A DNA stretch of 64,000 nucleotides from Cornus controversa (GCA_026545225.1 CM048845.1:78854533-78918532); one strand, 5' to 3'; positions 1 through 12,216 are shown, counted from the first letter of the stretch. The notes: generated by a model from the letters alone, not told the origin. Program-made: numbers and translations.

Positions 1-528
1 TCTTTTTTCTTTTCTGTCTTCTGTCCAAATTTGGAGGGATGAAATCATCTCTACCAAACGAAGAAAATTTGCTCCTTCCCTTCTATCTTCTCTCTATCCC
101 TTTTCCTTCATTCCTACCAAACGGAACATCAAAGTTTCCTTTATTATCTCTTAGATAAAACTTTATTACAAAGTTTATCTGACATCCCCTGTCAAAAATT
201 AACCCCTTGTTAAATTACTATTTTTCCCTCATTAAAAGTCTAAAAACTTGTAAACATATCAATTTACATTTTTACCCTCTCCAACATCCCTCTCTCTCTA
301 GAATCGTCTTGAACCCCCCAAACAACCAGGAATAGTCGAGTCTACTCCAAATAGCCAGTGTCGTTCTCCTATGTAGTGAACTCCAACCATGATCGAGCAT
401 GTCCTCCACCATGAAGCAAACTCAACCACCGTCGTCCATTGGCTGTCTATATCTTTGCCATAGAAGACCCACTGCATCAATTAGTCATCGAATCAAACCA
501 ATCCATCATTGTCGCCGATCACATCACC
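1..528. other. Intergenic left flank, no gene seen
   Basis: AT-rich, pyrimidine-rich sequence with only short chance open frames. A stretch near 136-170 (TTATTATCTCTTAGAT followed by AAACTTT) recurs in inverted orientation near 5845-5880, so both may be ends or fragments of the same repeat family. I see no exon or RNA gene. Confidence 0.6.
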
Positions 529-867
529 AATCATACCAGGGCTGGCCCTGAGATTCCAAAAATGCTAAGAGGTCCTAGGCAGACTTTCAAATGGGGGCCC
601 TTTCTACCTAAAGTCTCACTCGTGAATAAATTCTATAGGAGTGCAAATTTTTTATTAAAATGAGACGATAAGCAAATAAAATATATTAATGTTGAAAAAA
701 AAAACCCTGGTCTTGGTGCTTTTATAAATAGCATGATCCAGTTCAGATAAAAAAATTAAAAGAAAATATTCAACACACCTTAGTCACAAAAATCAAAATT
801 GAACTTCATATCAAAGTAAATGTGATCGTCTTGCTTTTTGAGCTGCAAAATTATCAATTAAAGTGCC

Positions 868-3206
868 CTAATCAAGTTTCTCTAACATATCTTTTTCAAT
901 AGATATCATAGCCAATCCATTCAATCTCTCCTGTGACATCATCGACCGTAAGTAAGATTTGATCAACTTCAACTTTGAAAAGCTTTTCTCAGTAGATGCA
1001 ACTGTAACTGGGATAGTCAATAATACTTGATATGTAATCCAAGTATTTGGAAAACAATAATCTAGCCTTTTTATAAAATCCAATACTTCAATTGCCTTTT
1101 TTGTTCCTCTTGGTAAAGCTTCTCTTAAGACTTTTAACTCTGAAAATAATTATATCCCATCTATATCAGAAACCATATTATGTTTTTGGAGATCTTTAAG
1201 GTTGTGACATGAACACTTCAAACTACCATTATCTACGTACTTCAACCTTTCCAAATTAAACAAAATTTCAAAAGAGTCATCATATTGTTGAAATTGTTCA
1301 AATCTACTCTAAAGTGAAGAAAGAGCTTGATCAACTACATATATGAAGTAATTAACTCTAAACGATTCTTCGGCCGATTGTGTGATCTCTTCATTAGCAC
1401 CCTTGTCAAATTGTTTCTTTCTACGAATGACATGTCTTTCACGAAATATAGGTTCAACTTCCATTTTAATTGCAATATCTTTAGCCTCAATCATAGTAGA
1501 TTCAAATCCATTTTCTCTATAAGTTTCAAAAAAAGAAATGAGTCATCTTAAGAGATCTATAGCAACATCAATCCGAATGTCATCTGTTTGCATGATTTTA
1601 CTTACTTTGTTAACATCATTCAATATATCAAACCAAATAACCATGCCAAGCAAGAACTCAAAATTTTCAATTTCATATGTTGCTAAACACTCAGCATTAC
1701 TCTTTGTCTTGGGATCTTTAGTAGTACTTGCAAAGTGAATTAATGCACCTCTTATATCTGGAGCTTGGAATCTTATTACTTTAACACTTTCAACTTGACC
1801 TTCCCAACATGTTTGTGATGGTGCTTTAAGTGTGAAACCTTTAACATTATCTGTGAGAACTTTTCACTACTTTGTAGAAGATGAAAACAATGAATACACA
1901 TGCTGCACAACTCCAAAAAAAGATAAAGCCTTAGAATAAGAGTTTGTCATATCACAAAGTGTAAGGTTAAGACTGTGACAACCACATGATGTGTAGAATG
2001 CTCTAGAATTTATCTATAGTAATCTTTTTGTACACCTTTGTGTTTTCCTTTCATATTAGACCTGTTATCATACCTTTGTCCTCTTACATCACCAATTTCA
2101 AGTTCAAGATATTTCAAAACATCTACAAGTTCACCAAAAAGCCCTTGACCCGATGTATCATCCACTTTTAAAAATTCTAAAAAGAACTCCTCTACATTTA
2201 TTGGACTTGCTGAAACATTCACATATCTTAATATAAGTGACATTTATTTTTCATGACTTGCATCCGGAGTACAATCAAGAATGACTGAAAAGTACTTTGA
2301 TTCTTTAACTCTTTTAATTATTACACCTTTGATCTCATCCGATATCCGAAGAATAAATTCATTTTGAATTTTGTGACTAAGATAATGATAATGAATTTTT
2401 TTCTCTTAAATTCGACGAATATGCTCTTGCATTGTTGGATCAAATTCGACAATCATTTCAATTATGCTTAAAAAGTTTTAATTATTTTCTTCATAAACTT
2501 CTCATTGTCTCCACGAAATGCCAAATTATTTTTAGCAAGATTTTTCACAACAACAATTATTCTCAACAATACTTACCTCTAATGTTCTCTATCTTTGTTG
2601 ATATGTTCTTCCACACTTTTATCAATTGTAGCATTTTTTTCGTAATCTAATTTCCAATTCAATCCAACCTTTCATGTTAACAATGTATTCACTGTTAGTT
2701 TCATGACTTTTAAGTCTGCCACTAAAATTTTTCCAGTCTTTGACTCCTTCATTTGTCAATTGAGTTTTATTTTCATCATGTTTGAATAACTTACAACAAA
2801 AGCAAAAGACCTTGTCTAAAGTACTTGAATAAATTAGTCATTTCCTATCATGCTTTTCACCATTTGACAAGTGCCAAATGTAATATACGAAAGAGAAATG
2901 TCTATTTTTTGAATCTTTAGGAAAATCTTCAAGTTTAGCATCTCTTGTAGGATCTCTTTCAACTAAAAAATCTCTCAATTTTTTATCAATATTTTTCCAA
3001 TTTCCTGGATCATTAATGTTCAAAGGAACATTATCATTCATATTCATATGTTCTTCATCTATCAAATCTTCATGTTCATTCAAATTTTCTTCATTTACCA
3101 AATCTTCATGTTTATTTAAATTTTCTTCTTCTTCATCTAAACTCTCTATTTGTATATTACTCTTAAATAAAAACTTATGAAGAACTCCTTGTTGAGATTG
3201 AATCAA
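868..3206 (-). pseudogene. hAT transposase remnant (TTF zinc finger, DUF4371, dimerisation domain)
   Basis: Read 5' to 3' on the minus strand, the family's domains appear in order. At 3206-2838 is a charged N-terminal region followed by the TTF-type zinc-finger start (DPGNWKNIDKKLRDFLVERD, then RHFSFVYYIWHLSNGEKHDRK). At 2243-2010 is a DUF4371-type RNase H-fold piece ([16 protein letters not shown]). At 1494-1309 is a C-terminal piece (RRKKQFD, SFRVNYFIYVVDQALSSL). At 1083-868 is the hAT dimerisation domain (VASTEKSFSKLKLIKSYLRS). These pieces lie in different frames separated by stops, so no functional transposase is encoded. It is internal to the element at 537-4126 and has no host promoter. 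Confidence 0.85.
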
Positions 3207-3822
3207 TTCTTCTTTTTTCTTTTTTTCATGCCCGATTGATATTTTCTAGTAGACATAATTCAAATATGCACCTATATAATATTTTTATAAGAGAATTTCA
3301 GTATAATAACAAATTAAAATATCAAAGGCCAAAAAAAAAAAAATAACATAGGCTACATGAGAACATATATATATATATATATATATATATAGATCGAGGG
3401 AAACTTTTGAAAGAGACCAAAATTTTAAAAATATACTAAACAGTTTATATCATGTTGTTAGTCTAACTTCTACCACAACCACAAATCAACTAACAGTCCA
3501 ACTTCAAACACTTAATTTCTAAAAAAAAATAATTTAAAACCCTAAATCCCAAATCAAAATATGATCAAACTCTAAAATATAGAACTAGAAAATTAAAAAT
3601 GAGAAAGAAACTTACCTAAACAAATTAGACTTTGGTGAACGGTTGGAATCTTGGATCACAATCTCCAAATGAAAGTTGTTGCCTTGCCAATGCCAGCTTG
3701 CCTGCTGCTACTCGTTGTGAAGATAGAAGAATAAATTAAAAGGAGTTCTGAGAAGGAACAAAGAAGAAAACGCCTAAACCTAGTTACCTAGGACAAATAG
3801 TTAGTAGTAAATTTTTTTTTTA

Positions 3823-3970
3823 AAATGAGGCCCAAACCAGAGTATTGGACTATTATCATTATTTTTTAAATGAGGCACAAACCAGTGTATTGTACTATTA
3901 TCATTATTTTTTAAATGAGGCCCAAACCAGTGTATTGGACTATTATCATTATTTTTTAAATGAGGTCTAG
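3823..3970. repeat. 45-bp tandem repeat, about 3.3 copies, inside the hAT element
   Basis: The word AAATGAGG recurs at 3823, 3868, 3913 and 3958, exactly 45 bp apart. The intervening CCAAACCAG and CTATTATCATTATTTTTT blocks are nearly identical. It lies in the subterminal region of the transposon, upstream of the transposase start. Confidence 0.9.
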
Positions 3971-4134
3971 TTGACTATTTGTTTCTAAATTTTGGCCCAG
4001 ATGTCCTGAGCTATTAGTTACTATTTTTTTTAAATAACATCTAGTGGACTTAGTAAAAATTGGGGGCCCTCAAAAATTAAAAAATTTGGGGGCCCTAGGC
4101 AATTGCCTAGGCCCAAGACGGCCCTGGATCATGC

Positions 4135-6540
4135 CCAATTCTCATCATCAATCTACAACCAAGTGTCACCACTAATTCAACATCAAATCTCATAAATTTG
4201 GGTAAAATCATCACCACCAATTCAATACCAAATCTCACCACCAATTTGGGCAAAATCATCACCACCGATGGCGGTCATCCATAATGCCACGTTGGACAGA
4301 CTTTATAGACTAGGTCCAACATTTCTGATGGAGCAAGAGATGAGGTGGTAGACACTCCAGATGGTGAAGTCAAAGGTGGTAGGTTGCTTTATGGTTGAAG
4401 TGGTACAGACACCCAGCGGACATGGGTCTTCAAATGTGGTGCTTCGATGATGATGGAGATGACTGTTGAAGGTTGAGACGGTGGTGGGTGAAGTTAGTGG
4501 ACGATGGTGTTTCATTGTCGGTGAACAGTACAGGTGTGCTTCGGTGTGGTCCTCGACAAAGGAGATAGCGGTGGTAGAGGACATGGTGGTTCATTGTGGG
4601 TCTTCTGTAGTGACGGGACAGAAGGTGGAGATGGTGTTCGGCGGACATGACCCGAATAGTAACGTTAGTGGTGAGCTTCGTCTGAAATAGCAAAGATTCA
4701 ACAGTGGTGGATCTTTGGTTTTAATGACTTTGGCCATGAAGAGTCGCATTAATACAAATAGGTCAATGCTTGCATCCTGTCGGAGCAAGGTGAACTTTTT
4801 CCTTTGATTGATATGGATCAATAGTATATCAACATCCGTCTAATTATTAAAAAAATAAAAAATGGGTCATACCCATGTTTTATGGTTAATCCAAAACACT
4901 TGATCCAAACTGCATATTTTCTCTCCCCCCCCCCCTCTATCTCGATTGGTTTTCTTCCCTACCTATCTTCCATTTGAAACCCTAATTTTTATCTTTCTTT
5001 TACAGATGAATAATGGTTAAAGGATCACTTCTCTTTTCTCCTCTTTCATGTCTCATTCTTTCCCCCTCCATGAAACCTTAATTCAACCTCAATCCAAACA
5101 AAGCAAAAACAAATTTACAATACCAAACAACAATCTCCACTCTGCAACCATCAAACTCATTATCCCAATTTGCTTATGCTCTTCTTTACTACACTTATTG
5201 CTCAAAGAAAGGGAAAAAAACAAAAGAACATGGAAGCAACCATTAGCTTTCTTCTGGAATGACCATTAGTTTTGTGATTATGCCAACAACTACAGAACAA
5301 CACCATGATTTACAAATCGGTCTTCTTCACCCCGTTATTGCAAAAGCAAGGTTATTTTTCTCTATCTTACTTCTGGGGTTTCTGTGTATTTAAATTTATT
5401 TTTGGTGTTTAGTGAAAATTTAGGGCATTTGTTGCACAAAATATGTAGATTGATCAAAATGAAGATTGGGTAGAAGTAGAGGATGGAGGTTTTGCTGGGC
5501 AGTAGAGAGAAGATGGAGAAGAACGATTTCATAATTCTGGGTTTTAATTTTGAACCGGGTTAACCCATTAAAATGAATAGATCTAATTTTCATTATTTTT
5601 TTTAGATTATTTAATATTTGGATAGGTGTTAAAATACTCTAATCCACGTTAGCTAGCAGGATGAAGTTCATCCTGCTAAGGCAGTACCCAAGGATTGTCT
5701 ATATGCAAATATAAGTGCATAATTGGTTAAAATGGTAATTTAATTACTTCAAAGGTAGTTTCAGCATTTAGAAAGAATTGACACACATGAGGGGTGATTG
5801 AAAATATTTGAACAAACCTCAAAGGAGGATGACTATCATTTTGCAAAAAGTTTCATCTAAGAGATAATAAGGCAAACTTCAGAGTTGGTTAGAGATATTC
5901 ACTCTTATAATTTTATCATTAATTTTTCTTGAGCAGTGTGATTCATTATGGCTAAACAAAGTGATTAAACAATATAAAACATAAGTGAAGTGACCAATAA
6001 ATTAACACATTTATACGAGTCCCTAGTGAGTCATTGATTCTATTAGTATTTATTGCAACTTTTACTGCTTAGCAAGGGAAGTTTTCACTTCAAAATTTTT
6101 CTCATTTTCTTTCTATAGGAATTAAAACCACACTCATCTATGTGCATCCACTCTACATTCTATGTGAAAAGTTGGTTTGATCGCGTACTGGTCTATCTAA
6201 TTTTTTCTTTTTAATTTTTGGCAATTCGTTACCTCAACTTTTTTGCTGCAGAACTTCTATAGTGAATTTGTTGTTTTCATGATAATCTTTATTTGGAGAG
6301 AATAATGTACACATATTTTAAATTTTTGTACATATTTATATATGGATGATAATTATGTGAATTTCCCGAGCTTACTTAAAAAGTTAAAAGCAATCTTGGA
6401 AGTAACCACCATACAAATTAGAAAAAAAGGGTTAAAATTTGAAGTTGTGTTAGGATTGAATAAGGATTTGACAATTACTTAATCGAAATCAAAGAATTAT
6501 TCATACGTTGGCCCTAGTTAAAAAATAATTATATTGGGTT
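4135..6540. other. Intergenic, no gene seen
   Basis: The first kilobase is GGTGGT/ATGGTG-rich and produces overlapping chance frames on both strands (4303-4821) with low-complexity H/T/P- or G/V-rich translations; I do not accept these as genes. The remainder is AT-rich. No splice-bounded exon, RNA gene or complete transposon end was recognised apart from the inverted fragment near 5845-5880. Confidence 0.6.
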
Positions 6541-6679
6541 GTTTAGAACAAACTCAATCGGTCAATCCGATCCGATCCAAACTGATAATTCAAGGATCGG
6601 ATCAAATTGTATTTTCACCAATCCGTAGTCCGCGGATCAGATTAGGTTATCTAATCCGATCCGATATTTTGTCACCCCT
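6541..6679. repeat. hAT-MITE-like terminus
   Basis: GGATC/CCGATCC-rich sequence ends in TTTTGTCACCCCTG, which reads CAGGGGTGACAAAA on the minus strand, a common end of plant non-autonomous hAT elements. I did not find a matching left end or a target duplication. It abuts the start of duplication copy A. Confidence 0.45.
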
Positions 6680-7051
6680 GATCTTTGCAGCCAATTGGCC
6701 TCAGTGGTAATCTTCAAGTTTACGAGTAGTGTCCCTCCTCAAGGTCACAGTGATGATGAACAACATCACTTGGCTCAAGCTCCAAATTTTATTTTTCATA
6801 CAACATTCTATTATCATCACCACCATCTTTATACCTATTTCACCATCAACCGTACCACAAGGTAGGATTTAAGTCCTTATAATTATTATGATCCAGTTGA
6901 AGGGTCCTCCCTTACCTTCTCTCAGTCGCTTGAACTCTTCCATATATAGACTGCCTTATGGGGGTCGAATCAAGGAGATATATTTTTGACACATTTCAAG
7001 TTTGAGTCGAGGACTATGGCATGCTAGCATACCTGATGAGCAAGAAATTGT

Positions 7052-7255
7052 TAAATCATACCGAGGGGAGTATTTTAGAGAGATAAGCTCTATCTTCCTC
7101 CTCTTTTAACTACTCATATGAACTTGGCCACTAAGGATTAATAAAAAAATAATTAAATCATAATGAGGGGAGTGTTCTAAAGAGATAAGCTCTTCCTCCC
7201 CTTTTGACTAATCATATGATTGGCTAATAAGGATTAATAAAACAAATAGTAAGTT
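7052..7255. repeat. About 102-bp tandem duplication within copy A
   Basis: The word TAAATCATA starts at 7052 and again at 7154. The following GAGGGGAGT, GAGATAAGCTC, CATATGA and AAGGATTAATAAAA blocks are repeated in the same order. Copy B has a single version, so this local duplication arose in copy A or was lost in B. Confidence 0.8.
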
Positions 7256-7454
7256 TATAATGAGTTTCAAAAGCAAAACTTTTGTGACATGAGAATGAAT
7301 CAAAATCATCTTCAGTATTTTGTGGTGTATTATAAAGGGCTAAGATCAATTTAGTAGTGGATTTCACTTGTTGGATTGATTTCAATCCTTCACAATGGAT
7401 GGCGAAATACAGGTGCACTGAAAAAGATGCTGGTTCAATTAGGATACCCTATTC

Positions 7455-7782
7455 TGTTAGGATTGCACACACACTATTAGCAATAAAATAGAAAAAAACA
7501 CACACAAATAACATAAGATTTATGTGGTTCGACAAATTACCTATGTCCACGGGCAAAGAATGACTTTCTTTACTTCAATACTTTGGTTACACACTTTTTC
7601 TCTCTTACAATTACTTCTCAACATCACCTCTATTTATAGAGTCTTCAAATTTAATTCCTTGTTGGACAAGAATTACAATTCCTTAGAACCCAAGATAACT
7701 TGAACTAAAAGAATTACTTATTAAAATACAACTATATATGGAAACCTAATTATATTAGAAATTTGAGCCATAATTCCTAACA
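7455..7782 (-). repeat. 3' LTR of the Copia fossil (left copy)
   Basis: The LTR has TGTTAGGA...CCTAACA ends, an internal CTATTTATAGAGTCTTC block shared with the right copy, and target duplication TATTC immediately to its left. The adjacent internal sequence ATCTTCACCTTGGCTCAAAT is shared with the short LTR element at 12712-13975. Confidence 0.9.
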
Positions 7783-8081
7783 ATCTTCACCTTGGCTCAA
7801 ATTCCATTAATGCGCTCCTCCATAACTCCACCTTGACTGAAGATTTCTCCACCTCAAACAAAACACCTTCTTTCTTCTTGTTGTTCTTTGCCATACCATT
7901 ACATTTACCTATTGTGAGCAAACTCCAAGTTCAAATAGTTGAACTTGGAATCTACTCTCACATCACCAAATTGAATTTTTCTTGCTTTTGAAATAAAGGT
8001 TGGGGTTCTTACAATCGTCAAGACTTCTTCATTCTCTTGTCGTTTTTGATTGGATACTCTAATAGATCTCAAAACAGGTTT

Positions 8082-10677
8082 TCATTCTGTCTTTGCAATT
8101 GCTCCACCTAGCATAGTATTTTCTAACAAAACATAGAGGTTGTTGACATTCCTTCCCAAAAGCATAACATGTGGCCCCTTTCTAATCTTCGTTAATCCAT
8201 TCTTCATTTCACACGAACAACCATTGGAATCCAATGCTCTCACAAAAATCATAATCCTTCTGATACTTGGAATATGGCGTACATTCATTAGGATTCTTGC
8301 CAAACCATTAGTTGTCTTGATTTTGATTATTCTAATTCCTATAACATCACAAGAAGCATTATTCCCCATAAATACCTCACCGCCTACAGGTTTGTAAGTA
8401 GCAAACCACTCTTTATGAGGACACACATGAAAGGAAAAAGCAGAATCAAGTATCCACTTCTTAGCCACTTCATTGTCATCAATAATTGATAATGTTTCAT
8501 CATCATCACTTTCTTCTTTCATAGCCTCTACCATAACAACATCAGTAGATGCACTCTCCTTCTTTTCTGGACAATACCACTGAAGATGCCCCTTTCTTCT
8601 ACACTTATAGCATCTTTTTTCTAATAATGGCACAAAACTTCTTGAAGCTCTAAACATTTTATTCTCTTGAGCAATAAGAGCTTGAGCTTGATCATTGTGA
8701 CTCTCTTCATCATTGAACTTTTCATTAGAGAACAAAGCACTTTTAACTTGCTCTATCGAAATGGTATCTCTTCCATAGAGCAAAGTATTAAATAAATGTT
8801 TATGGGTAGAGCGTACCGACATCAACAAAATAATTATTTTATCCTCATCACTCAACTTGACATCAACATTAGATAAATCAAAAATAATCTTATTGAACTC
8901 ACCAAGATGTTCTTGTAAGCTTACCCCTTCTTTTCTCCAAAAAGAATACAACTTTTGCTTCAAGACTAACCGGTTGGTGAGATTCTTCCCCATATATAGA
9001 TTCTCCAATTTCTTCCACATATCTGCTGCTAAAGCTTCTTCTATCGTATCATACACAATATCTTCCGCCAACGTCAATCGAATAGCACTCGTTGATGTTA
9101 TTTTAAAGTGTAAAATAACTCGCAAGTGTACGAATCTATTGAAGTATAGATCGGCAAGAACGAGGTCGAACCCAAGGGAATGCTTTGAGAAGAAAAACTA
9201 ATACAAATTCAAATTAATTTAAAACTAATCTAGTTTAAACAAAAGTTGGTTGATTTGAAAGAGATTAAACTAATATGCAAATAAAATAACACAATTGAAA
9301 TCAAATAGAGAAAATAACTAAGGTTTCGGATTCCACCACCATTAAATCCATGAAGCTTCTAATATCCATTTATTAATCCCAAAATTTAGAGTAGCAATCA
9401 AGAAATCAATCTATTGCTTACTCAAGATTTAACAATAAATCACTATAAAAAATATATTTAAAAGATAGATTTTTCTTCGATTTACTAGTGTAAAATTCTA
9501 AGCATCTAATGTATCCAATTTAATGAAAAACATAAAATTAAAGATTATCACCTTTAAGAAATACAAACCCAAACTTAGATTAATTATAATACTTTCTAAC
9601 TACCACATATACATGATATAGATGGTAAAAGAACTATAAAATAATTAATCACAAAAAGCGAAAATCATAAGCATTTAAATCATACACATGAGAATCAATT
9701 AATGAACAAAAGAACTTCACTTCATTAATGGAGGTTTCCTCCTCAACCCTAGTTGAGGAGTTTAGTTACATATAGTAGAAGAAGAAGATAACAAAATAAT
9801 AAAAGACATAATGAAATAAAATAGATAAAACTTGGATTGTGTCTGTCTTCTCTACTCTGGCCTTTCACTTCTTTTCTCCCCCTCAAAACAGCCTCCAATT
9901 CGCCACTTTATACCCCAAGAGAATACATAAAGTTCTAATCCAATTAGGAGATAAAGACCTAATCTAATTAGGAGATAATTAGGGTTTTTTCGCAGCACTA
10001 AACAGGTGGATTTTTCTGCTGATGTTCAGCCTAAGTTTTGACCCAGTAAAAGTCCGATTCATGAAATTTACGTGAAATACAAAAGTGTCCAGAATCGAAT
10101 TTCGTTCAACTTATTTAAAAATCAAGTCAAATTGACTCTTAGAAATAAGACTTTTGGTCCACTTTCCAAAACGGGATTAAAACTGGATTAAGTGCAGAAT
10201 TAGGCTTTAGGCCCATAACCTCCTTAAGCAGTTATAATTCTTTTGAACCATTTCCTTGGGCTAATTTGAGTTAAGATATGGAATTGAATGGATCCATTTG
10301 ATGTAGGCTTCATATAACCCTCTTGAATGTCTTCTTTAAAAGCTCAAAAATCATGACTTTAACTAAAATAATCATTAAAGCCCTAAAAAGACAGAAAATA
10401 CAAAAATAGAGTAAAATTACAAATAAACTATTACTAAAAGAATAAAATATGCAAATTAAGAGGCTATAATGAGTAACATTCAACGCCGATCACTCGTTGC
10501 CTTCGAGTTAATCTTCCCCCGCTGTTCATCTTCCATATTTTTTGGTTTCAAACCCAAAGCCTCTTTGAGACTATGTTGAATCAGTAAATCCCGCATTTGA
10601 ACTTGGCAAAGATTGAAATTCCTTCTTTCATCAAACTTTGTGACTATGTACTTTCCATCTGTAATAGTTGTCGCCAT
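8082..10677 (-). pseudogene. Copia gag region (fossil), split by an insertion
   Basis: This is the gag part of the fossil, read on the minus strand. It holds an N-terminal gag block (10677-10500), a UBN2/Copia-gag-like helical region, a CCHC zinc knuckle (CYKCRRKGHLQWYC, near 8590) and the beginning of a protease-like stretch. The 1396-bp element at 9095-10490 separates the N-terminal block from the rest. The remainder of pol expected for a Copia element is not seen. It is a decayed remnant inside the element at 7455-11076. Confidence 0.85.
9095..10490. mobile_element. 1.4-kb non-autonomous element inserted in the Copia fossil (MULE-like by TSD)
   Basis: A perfect 9-bp direct repeat CACTCGTTG flanks it (9086-9094 and 10491-10499), and the interrupted gag frame resumes on either side. 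A 9-bp target duplication is typical of Mutator-like elements, but I see no long terminal inverted repeats: the ends read ATGTTATTTTAAAG and, on the minus strand, ATCGGCGTTGAATGTTACTC, sharing only ATGTTA. There is no coding capacity. Class assignment is therefore inference; the insertion boundaries are seen directly. Confidence 0.8.
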
Positions 10678-10692
10678 AACTCTGATACCACT

Positions 10693-11076
10693 TGTTAGGA
10701 TCACACACATACTATTGGCAATAAAATAGAGAAAAAAACATACACACACACACAAATAACATAAGATTTATGTGATTCAGCAAATTACCTATGTCCATGG
10801 GCGAAGAATGACTTTCTTTACTTCAATACTTTGGTTACACACTTTTTCTCTCTCTACTCACCTCTCTCTCTACAATTATCTATCTCTTTCTTCTCTTCAA
10901 CCTCTTTTCTTAACCTCACTTCTATTTATAGAGTCTTCAAATTTAATTCCTTATTAGACAAGAATTACAATTCCTTATAACTCAAGATAACTTGTGCTAA
11001 AAGAATTACCTATTAAAATAAAACTCTATATATGGAAACCTAATTATATTAGGAATTTGAGCCACAATTCCTAACA
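10693..11076 (-). repeat. 5' LTR of the Copia fossil (right copy)
   Basis: It starts TGTTAGGATCACAC and ends TTCCTAACA. The PBS complement lies just left of it and the second copy of target duplication TATTC just right. It is about 56 bp longer than the left LTR because of a CT-rich expansion. Confidence 0.9.
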
Positions 11077-11136
11077 TATTCTTTGCGGTATCTAACATGA
11101 GTCCATCAATCAAAAGTACGTAATTGATCCAAGATA

Positions 11137-11884
11137 CTCCTTCCATCCCAACATAAGTGTCCACCTTTCCATTTTTGACTATTCCAAAATAATTGTCTTA
11201 TTTTAAAATCCAATGCACCATCTTTTTTTTTATATTCCTAATTTACCCTCCATTATGGACCCACCATAGAAAAACTTGAGTTCCCAAAAAGGGTGAATTT
11301 GAGAATTCATCCACTTTTCTTATAATAAAAAAAATATTAAACAATGCACTCTTAGGCTTCATTTGGATAGACACGAGAGAAAAGAAAATAAATGATAACA
11401 TTAGTTATGAGAGAAAAGAAAGGAGAGGAGATGATAATAATAAACTCTATTTGCTTGGATAAATAGAAGAGAAAAGAAAAAAAGGTGATAGTATTCTTGT
11501 TTGGATAAGATAGGGGAGAGAAATGATACCAACCAAATTACTATCATATCCTTTTATATTTATGGGGCATAGGTGGAATAACAATTTTTTCTTTTTAATT
11601 GTTGAGAGTAGTTTTGGAATTATGAAAGTACTACTTAAACACTATCCTTTCCCTCATAATCTTTCTATTTTTTAGATGATAGGATATGGGGGATAAAGAG
11701 GGATAACTATCCCTTCTTATCCCTCCTTATCCTTTCTTTTATTTTAATGATGTCTATCCAAGCACAACATGACCTATCCTCTCATTTCCTCCTTCTCCTT
11801 ATCTTTCCAAATCTCTCAATCCAAACGGAGCTTAAAAAGTTGAGTTCCCAAAAAGGGATTTTTTTTTTTTTGGAAAAGAGGGAG
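11137..11884. mobile_element. Stowaway-like (Tc1/mariner) element with nested MITE
   Basis: The left terminus CTCCTTCCATCCCAACATAA resembles the CTCCCTCCGTCCC terminus of Stowaway. The right terminus reads CTCCCTCTTTTCC on the minus strand. Both are flanked by the dinucleotide TA (11135-11136 and 11885-11886). Copy B has the unoccupied site (AAAATAGTAAACTTCACC near 16028). A Harbinger-type element (11355-11831) is nested inside, and TTGAGTTCCCAAAAAGGG occurs on both sides of that nested insert. Confidence 0.8.
11355..11831. mobile_element. PIF/Harbinger (Tourist-like) MITE nested in Stowaway
   Basis: The ends GGCTTCATTTGGATAG and, on the minus strand, GCTCCGTTTGGATTG are flanked by the 3-bp duplication TTA (11352-11354 and 11832-11834), the hallmark of Harbinger/Tourist elements. 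The body is purine-rich at the left and pyrimidine-rich at the right. A second copy of the same family is at 31561-31912. Confidence 0.82.
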
Positions 11885-12010
11885 TAATAAAATTCACTAA
11901 TTATTACAAGATGGTAGACCTTTACCAAAACACAACATAATATCATTTTATTAGTTACAACATCAGGTTCCATATAACAAAGCACATAATGAACCCTTAT
12001 ATGTTCGTAT

Positions 12011-12045
12011 TTGTGTGTGTGTGTGCGCGCGCGTGTGTGTGTGTA
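12011..12045. repeat. (TG)n/(CG)n microsatellite
   Basis: Alternating TG repeat with an internal GCGCGC block. The equivalent place in copy B (about 16150) has TATGTATGTATATATA instead, so the repeat expanded or diverged after the duplication. Confidence 0.85.
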
Positions 12046-12216
12046 TGAATATAACATACACCCAATACATATATAGATCCAAATTTCTTGTGGGATTATC
12101 ATAGAGTATAGTTGCTCATCAATTTTGAGAAGTGTGATCATATAGTCTAATTAAGGTTAGTTTCTCCAGCTGCACATGATCCACAACATAAATGGTTTAA
12201 TTTAATTTCAACTTGA

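Larger units (their letters stand above)
537..4126 (-). mobile_element. hAT-superfamily DNA transposon, full length but decayed
   Basis: The left end reads CAGGGCTGGCCCTGAG. The right end, read on the minus strand, starts CAGGGCCGTCTTGGGC. Both match the CAGGG-type termini of plant hAT elements. They are flanked by an 8-bp target duplication with two mismatches (AATCATAC at 529-536, GATCATGC at 4127-4134). The 3590-bp body carries, on the minus strand, remnants of a zf-TTF/DUF4371/hAT-dimerisation transposase of the kind annotated as 'zinc finger MYM-type protein 1-like'. The imperfect target duplication and the broken frames both indicate an old insertion. Confidence 0.9.
7455..11076 (-). 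mobile_element. Ty1/Copia-type LTR retrotransposon fossil with its own nested insert
   Basis: Two direct LTRs (7455-7782 and 10693-11076) begin TGTTAGGA and end CCTAACA. They are flanked by a perfect 5-bp target duplication, TATTC (7450-7454 and 11077-11081). A primer-binding site complementary to initiator Met-tRNA (TGGTATCAGAG on the minus strand, 10680-10690) adjoins the right LTR, so the element runs on the minus strand. Only the gag region and the start of protease are recognisable inside, so it is broken. A 1.4-kb unrelated insert lies within the gag region. Over a comparable stretch of about 97 bases the two LTRs differ at about five positions, plus length differences, suggesting an age of some millions of years. 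Confidence 0.93.

Noticed and set aside
3360-3395. TA-rich run considered as a promoter for the hAT transposase
   Set aside because: It is a simple (TA)n microsatellite in a decayed element; nothing shows promoter function.
4303-4821. Overlapping 74-93-codon frames on both strands
   Set aside because: The sequence is GGTG/ATGGTG-rich and low-complexity. Several frames are open together and none resembles a family.
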